From an uncultured Propionibacteriaceae bacterium (GTDB lineage: Bacteria; Actinomycetota; Actinomycetes; Propionibacteriales; Propionibacteriaceae): DNA of 19,071 nt. Below are positions 16,334 through 19,071 of this stretch, one piece after another. The stretch lies in assembly GCA_947038745.1 (NCBI GenBank), contig CAMQXE010000001.1:1-19071 (forward strand), read 5' to 3'. Position numbers and translations under genes: made by a program. The notes beneath the pieces are model-generated. The model was given only the letters and a program-made list of their open reading frames with translations. It was not told the origin of the DNA and did no database searches. Position 1 is the stretch's first letter. The number at the start of each line of letters is the position of its first letter.

Positions 16334-16363
16334 AGTGGCTACCCACCGACGATGGGAGCCACT
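16334..16363 (-). terminator. Hairpin between ruvB and yajC, possible terminator or attenuator
   Basis: Inverted repeat AGTGGCT-A-CCCA / TGGG-AGCCACT: arms 16334-16345 and 16353-16363, 11 paired bases with one bulged base and a 7-nt loop. On the - strand it is followed only by TTTGATC, a poor U tract. It begins 11 nt after the ruvB stop codon and ends about 25 nt before the yajC ATG, leaving little room for a separate full yajC promoter. Confidence 0.5.
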
Positions 16364-16374
16364 CGAGAGAATAC

Positions 16375-17396
16375 CTACTCCAAGCTAGAAAAGGGTAGTT
16401 GGCCCGCCGGAGGAACCAGACCAAGATGGTTCCAGCCTGCTGCAGTTGCCACTCGACCTCGTGGAGTACGCATGATGAAGCCTAGGCGAACTAAGAAAGG
16501 CTCAGCAACTTCTTCTATCGTTTCCTGCTCTTCACCAACGCTGATTGCTAGCGTGGATACGCCTACGGGGCCGCCACCGAAACGTTCGCAGATAGCACTC
16601 AGAACTGCACGATCTAGACGATCTAGACCCAATTCATCAACTTCATAAAGATTGAGTGCAGCGGCGGTTAGCTCAGCGGTAACTACACCTGAGTTCTTGA
16701 CTTGGGCATAGTCCCTGACCCGACGAAGCAGGCGGTTTGCGATACGGGGGGTTCCTCGTGATCGGAATGCAATGATCGTGGCTGCGTCGTCGGGGACGAA
16801 GATATCAAGAACCTTTGCTGAGCGAGCCACGATTGCTTCAAGATCTTCGGGCTGATAAAAATCAAGATTTGCAGTGAAACCGAAGCGGTCACGTAGTGGC
16901 CCGGGGAGCAACCCTGCTCGAGTTGTTGCTCCTACCAAGGTGAAGGGGGGAATCTCCAACGGAATTGCGGTAGCTCCTGGTCCCTTTCCGACTACAACAT
17001 CTACTCTAAAATCTTCCATAGCGAGATAGAGCATTTCTTCTGCTGCCCGCGAAACCCGGTGAATCTCATCGAGGAAGAACACTTCTCCCTCCATTAAGCT
17101 CGACAAAATTGCTGCAAGATCACCAGCATGTTGAATTGCTGGACCGCTTGAGATGCGCAAAGGTGCATTTCTGCAGCGATGATCATGGCAAGAGTGGTTT
17201 TACCCAAGCCAGGAGGCCCCGAAAGTAGCACATGATCAGGGGTGCTCCCCCGATGTTTTGCTGCCTGCAACACCAAAGAGAGCTGGTCGGAAACCCGTGG
17301 TTGGCCTGTGAAATCGTCAAGGCTTTGCGGCCGTAGTTGTGCCTCAACTGCACGCTCTTCAGGCTCTACATGAGGATCAACGGGAGAATGCTCCAT
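16375..17396 (-). pseudogene. ruvB: Holliday junction helicase RuvB, split by a frameshift
   Basis: RuvB is the hexameric AAA+ motor that drives branch migration with RuvA. The first frame (ATG 17396) gives [16 protein letters not shown], Walker A GPPGLGKT (60-67) and LAMIIAAEM (to residue 77). It then reads out of frame (HLCASQAV...) to a stop at 17094. The rest of RuvB continues in another frame from TTG 17160: [20 protein letters not shown], Walker [24 protein letters not shown] and a winged-helix C-terminus ending LPFSSLE, stop at 16375. Normal RuvB has three residues between EM and LR; here only five bases (17161-17165) remain, so a net loss of four bases is implied. Together the halves equal a full-length protein (~340). 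Either an inactive gene or a sequence error; it follows ruvA by 14 nt. Confidence 0.9.
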
Positions 17397-17410
17397 GCGG
17401 AATAGCCAAT

Positions 17411-18025
17411 CTATTTGGCGAGGCTGCGGAGAGCAGCCTTCATGATGGCAGCGATACTAAGGTCTGGATCAGCTTCGACCGTTGGCGCAACTCGATCGCA
17501 GGCAGCCTCAGCATCTTTGCTTGACCAGCCTAAACCTTCCAGCCCAGATCGGACTTGAGCACGCCAGACATCCTCTGGCTGAGGAATGCAGACAGCAGAC
17601 TGGTCAGCGTCATCGTCGCTATCTAGCCTAAGAACCTTGTCTTTCAGTTCTAGGACAAGACGTTGAGCGACTTTCTTGCCGATACCAGGAACGGCGCACA
17701 ACGAAACGATGTTCTCTGTCTGAATCGCAGTACGTAATTGTGCTGGAGCCATGACCGAAACCACCGCTTGGGCAATTTTTGGGCCTATTCCTGATACTGA
17801 TTGCACCAGATCAAAAGCTTCACGTTCTGCATCGCTAGTAAAGCCATAGAGCGTCAAGGAATCCTCGCGCACGATTAGTGTGGTGAAGAGACTCGCCCGT
17901 TCACCTATCCGCACGGTTGCAGCAGTGGCAGGAGTACAAGAAACCGAAAACCCAAGTCCTTGTACATCTAGAATCACTCGCGTCGCTGCAGCAGCGGTTA
18001 CAGTTCCTGTCAATGTACTAATCAT
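17411..18025 (-). CDS. ruvA: Holliday junction branch migration protein RuvA
   Basis: A 204-residue DNA-binding subunit that holds the four-way junction and recruits RuvB. The N-terminal OB fold starts [20 protein letters not shown] and includes [20 protein letters not shown]. Two helix-hairpin-helix motifs follow: [13 protein letters not shown] (about 78-90) and [19 protein letters not shown] (about 113-131). The C-terminal domain that contacts RuvB ([19 protein letters not shown] to the end) is intact. The ATG at 18025 overlaps the ruvC stop as ATGA, with AAGGA about 8 nt upstream, indicating translational coupling. Length is normal. The gene is intact although the ruvB partner directly downstream is frameshifted. 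Confidence 0.97.
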   Translation of the reverse strand: MISTLTGTVTAAAATRVILDVQGLGFSVSCTPATAATVRIGERASLFTTLIVREDSLTLYGFTSDAEREAFDLVQSVSGIGPKIAQAVVSVMAPAQLRTAIQTENIVSLCAVPGIGKKVAQRLVLELKDKVLRLDSDDDADQSAVCIPQPEDVWRAQVRSGLEGLGWSSKDAEAACDRVAPTVEADPDLSIAAIMKAALRSLAK

Positions 18026-18576
18026 CGCTTCGTCCTTGTTCTTCCCAGCGGCTTAGCCGCCAGCGCTGCTTCTTGATAGCGCGAAGTGGTTCCGCCTCTC
18101 CACACCTGGGTGATAGCTAGCGCTACTGCATCTGCAGCGTCAGCAGGTTTGGGAGGTTCTGCTAGCCCTAGAATACGTGCCACCATAGCCCCAACTTGAG
18201 CTTTGTCAGCTCGACCAGAACCAGATATCGCCGCTTTAACTTCTGAGGGAGTATGCAGAGCGACCGGGAGTGAATGGCGGGCTCCAACCAGCATGCCAAT
18301 CCCAGCTGCCTGAGCAGTACCGACTACCGAATGGAGATTGTGCTGAGCAAATACTCGCTCTACTGCGATACGTTCAGGCTGGAACTGAACTAACCATTCT
18401 TCTAGCCCCTCTTCAATGGCTAGGAGTCGACGTTCGTGAGCCATATCTGCCGGAGTACGGATAACGCCAACCCCAATTAATGCAGGTTTTGCACCAGGGC
18501 GCCCTTCTACTATGCCAACCCCGCAGCGGGTAAGACCAGGGTCGATTCCCATCACCCGCACTACAGAGCCGTACAT
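18022..18576 (-). CDS. ruvC: Crossover junction endodeoxyribonuclease RuvC
   Basis: A 184-residue Holliday junction resolvase with an RNase H-like fold that nicks two strands symmetrically and needs magnesium. The catalytic acids are visible: D12 in VMGIDPGLTRCGVG, E73 in IAVERVF, and D146/D149 in PADAADAVALA. HTPSEVKAAISGSGRADKAQ (108-127) is the conserved loop. All match actinobacterial RuvC. The ATG at 18576 is chosen because CTAGGAT lies seven bases upstream; a GTG five codons in has no such site. It is the first gene of the ruvCAB unit and is separated by 110 bp and a terminator from yebC. Confidence 0.97.
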   Translation of the reverse strand: MYGSVVRVMGIDPGLTRCGVGIVEGRPGAKPALIGVGVIRTPADMAHERRLLAIEEGLEEWLVQFQPERIAVERVFAQHNLHSVVGTAQAAGIGMLVGARHSLPVALHTPSEVKAAISGSGRADKAQVGAMVARILGLAEPPKPADAADAVALAITQVWRGGTTSRYQEAALAAKPLGRTRTKR

Positions 18577-18583
18577 GTGTTCG

Positions 18584-18589
18584 ATCCTA
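18584..18589 (-). promoter_or_regulatory. Candidate -10 box (TAGGAT) directly before ruvC
   Basis: On the - strand TAGGAT is followed by CGAACAC and then the ruvC ATG. The 7-nt spacing would start transcription at the ATG itself. It is the same hexamer, with the same preceding C, as before rarA and the lipoprotein hydrolase. No clear -35 is visible 16-18 nt further up. AGGA within it could be a ribosome site with 8-nt spacing instead. Confidence 0.4.
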
Positions 18590-18642
18590 GCTTTTCTGAT
18601 CGCCTTGATGCAGAAGGCGCGCGGTGTAGTTACCCAAAGCTA

Positions 18643-18677
18643 TGGTGGGGTCAGTTCTCTTAGAACTAACCCCACCA
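18643..18677 (-). terminator. Intrinsic terminator of yebC
   Basis: Inverted repeat with arms 18643-18658 and 18662-18677 and a 3-nt loop. Fifteen of 16 positions are Watson-Crick. The odd pair (18652/18668) is C-A in the + direction but U-G in the - direction, so the stem is complete only in the yebC transcript. It begins 9 nt after the yebC stop. The following TAGCTTTGGG has only a weak U run. Confidence 0.82.
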
Positions 18678-18686
18678 GGTAGATCG

Positions 18687-19071
18687 TTACTCGGCGTTAA
18701 GCTGCTCGGCAACCTCATCGGGAATCTCAACGTTGGTGTAGACGTTTTGTACATCGTCAGAATCCTCAAGCGCATCTGTAATACGCATGAGCTTCGTAGC
18801 TTCATCAAAAGTTACGGCCTGAGTGAAATCAGCTCGGAACTCAATATCAGCCGAATCGTAGTCAATGCCTGCAGCCTGAATTGCCTTACGAACCTCAACT
18901 AGACGACTTGGATCGCAAATGACCTCAAAGACATCACCAGAATCGACGATGTCTTCGGGCTCTGCATCAAGAGTGGCTTCCATCAAGTCTTCGTCAGTAA
19001 CTTCCTTAGTCACTGCCTTTCGACCCTCTTCAACCTCAAATGTTTTAGCAACGGTGATAACACCCTTGCGC
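18687..19071 (-). CDS. yebC: YebC/PmpR/TACO1-family protein, C-terminal part (runs off the window)
   Basis: The last 128 codons of a YebC-family protein. The family was first described as transcriptional regulators; some members are now linked to relief of ribosome stalling. The frame enters the window as RKGVITVAKTFEVEEGRKAV and continues through a GTG at 19013, which is an internal valine, not the start. Then come EDIVDSGDVFEVICDPSRLV, RKAIQAAGIDYDSADIEF and the highly conserved ITDALEDSDDVQNVYTNVEI near the end. This corresponds to domains 2 and 3 of the three-domain fold. The 5' part, with the nuclear-localised-like basic start of the family, lies beyond 19071. The yebC-ruvC order is conserved in actinobacteria and many other bacteria. 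A hairpin terminator follows. Confidence 0.95.
   Translation of the reverse strand, partial: RKGVITVAKTFEVEEGRKAVTKEVTDEDLMEATLDAEPEDIVDSGDVFEVICDPSRLVEVRKAIQAAGIDYDSADIEFRADFTQAVTFDEATKLMRITDALEDSDDVQNVYTNVEIPDEVAEQLNAE

Noticed and set aside
15812..16648. 278-codon open frame on the + strand across secD, yajC and ruvB
   Set aside because: Antisense to three recognised genes and serine-rich in the way typical of complementary-strand translation.
18687..19013. A complete 108-residue protein starting with GTG at 19013
   Set aside because: The frame stays open to the window edge and the upstream codons read as conserved YebC sequence, so this is a partial YebC.
1..19071. CRISPR, tRNA/rRNA genes, insertion sequences, prophage or toxin-antitoxin loci
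   Set aside because: No repeat arrays, terminal inverted repeats, transposase or RNA-gene sequences were found on reading both strands. Intergenic space is small and accounted for.

Overview
This 19-kb stretch is a housekeeping region from an actinobacterial chromosome. The gene order yebC-ruvC-ruvA-ruvB-yajC-secD-secF-apt-rel, then an MBL hydrolase with hisS, then aspS, rarA and alaS, follows the conserved block known from Mycobacterium tuberculosis and other Actinomycetota, with different insertions. By eye the base composition is close to half G+C, low for the phylum. Together with the protein sequences this suggests a low-GC member of Actinomycetales (an Arcanobacterium/Actinomyces-like genus is a guess; the sequence alone does not fix it).

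Layout, in + strand coordinates. 1-2258: alaS (5' part only), rarA and a small four-helix membrane protein, all on the - strand, probably one transcription unit. 2324-2365: strong terminator hairpin after aspS (2371-4173, -). 4292-5485: a lone + strand lipoprotein of the serine beta-lactamase-like family, whose stop codon overlaps that of the converging hisS. 5482-7494: hisS and a glyoxalase II-like MBL hydrolase (-). 7525-8769: a DUF349 protein on the + strand, divergent from the MBL gene with only 30 bp between start codons and ended by a 17-bp hairpin. 8856-10103: an M20-family amidohydrolase (-), the least expected gene here. 10156-12444: bifunctional Rel. 12491-16308: apt, secF, secD, yajC. 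16375-18576: ruvB, ruvA, ruvC. 18687-19071: 3' part of yebC, closed by another hairpin.

Functional themes are translation fidelity and charging (AlaRS, AspRS, HisRS, YebC), the stringent response and purine salvage (Rel, Apt), Sec protein export (YajC-SecD-SecF), and repair of stalled forks and Holliday junctions (RarA, RuvABC).

The main anomaly is that ruvB is split by a frameshift just after the Walker A helix. The alignment implied by the family points to a net loss of four bases at about 17161-17168, so neither half could be a working RuvB motor. Second, several genes (rarA, the lipoprotein hydrolase, ruvC, and with variants the MBL and DUF349 genes) have a TANNNT-like box 6-7 nt before the start codon, the geometry expected for leaderless mRNAs. 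No CRISPR array, tRNA, rRNA, insertion sequence, prophage or clearly novel system was seen. All intergenic gaps are shorter than about 120 bp.
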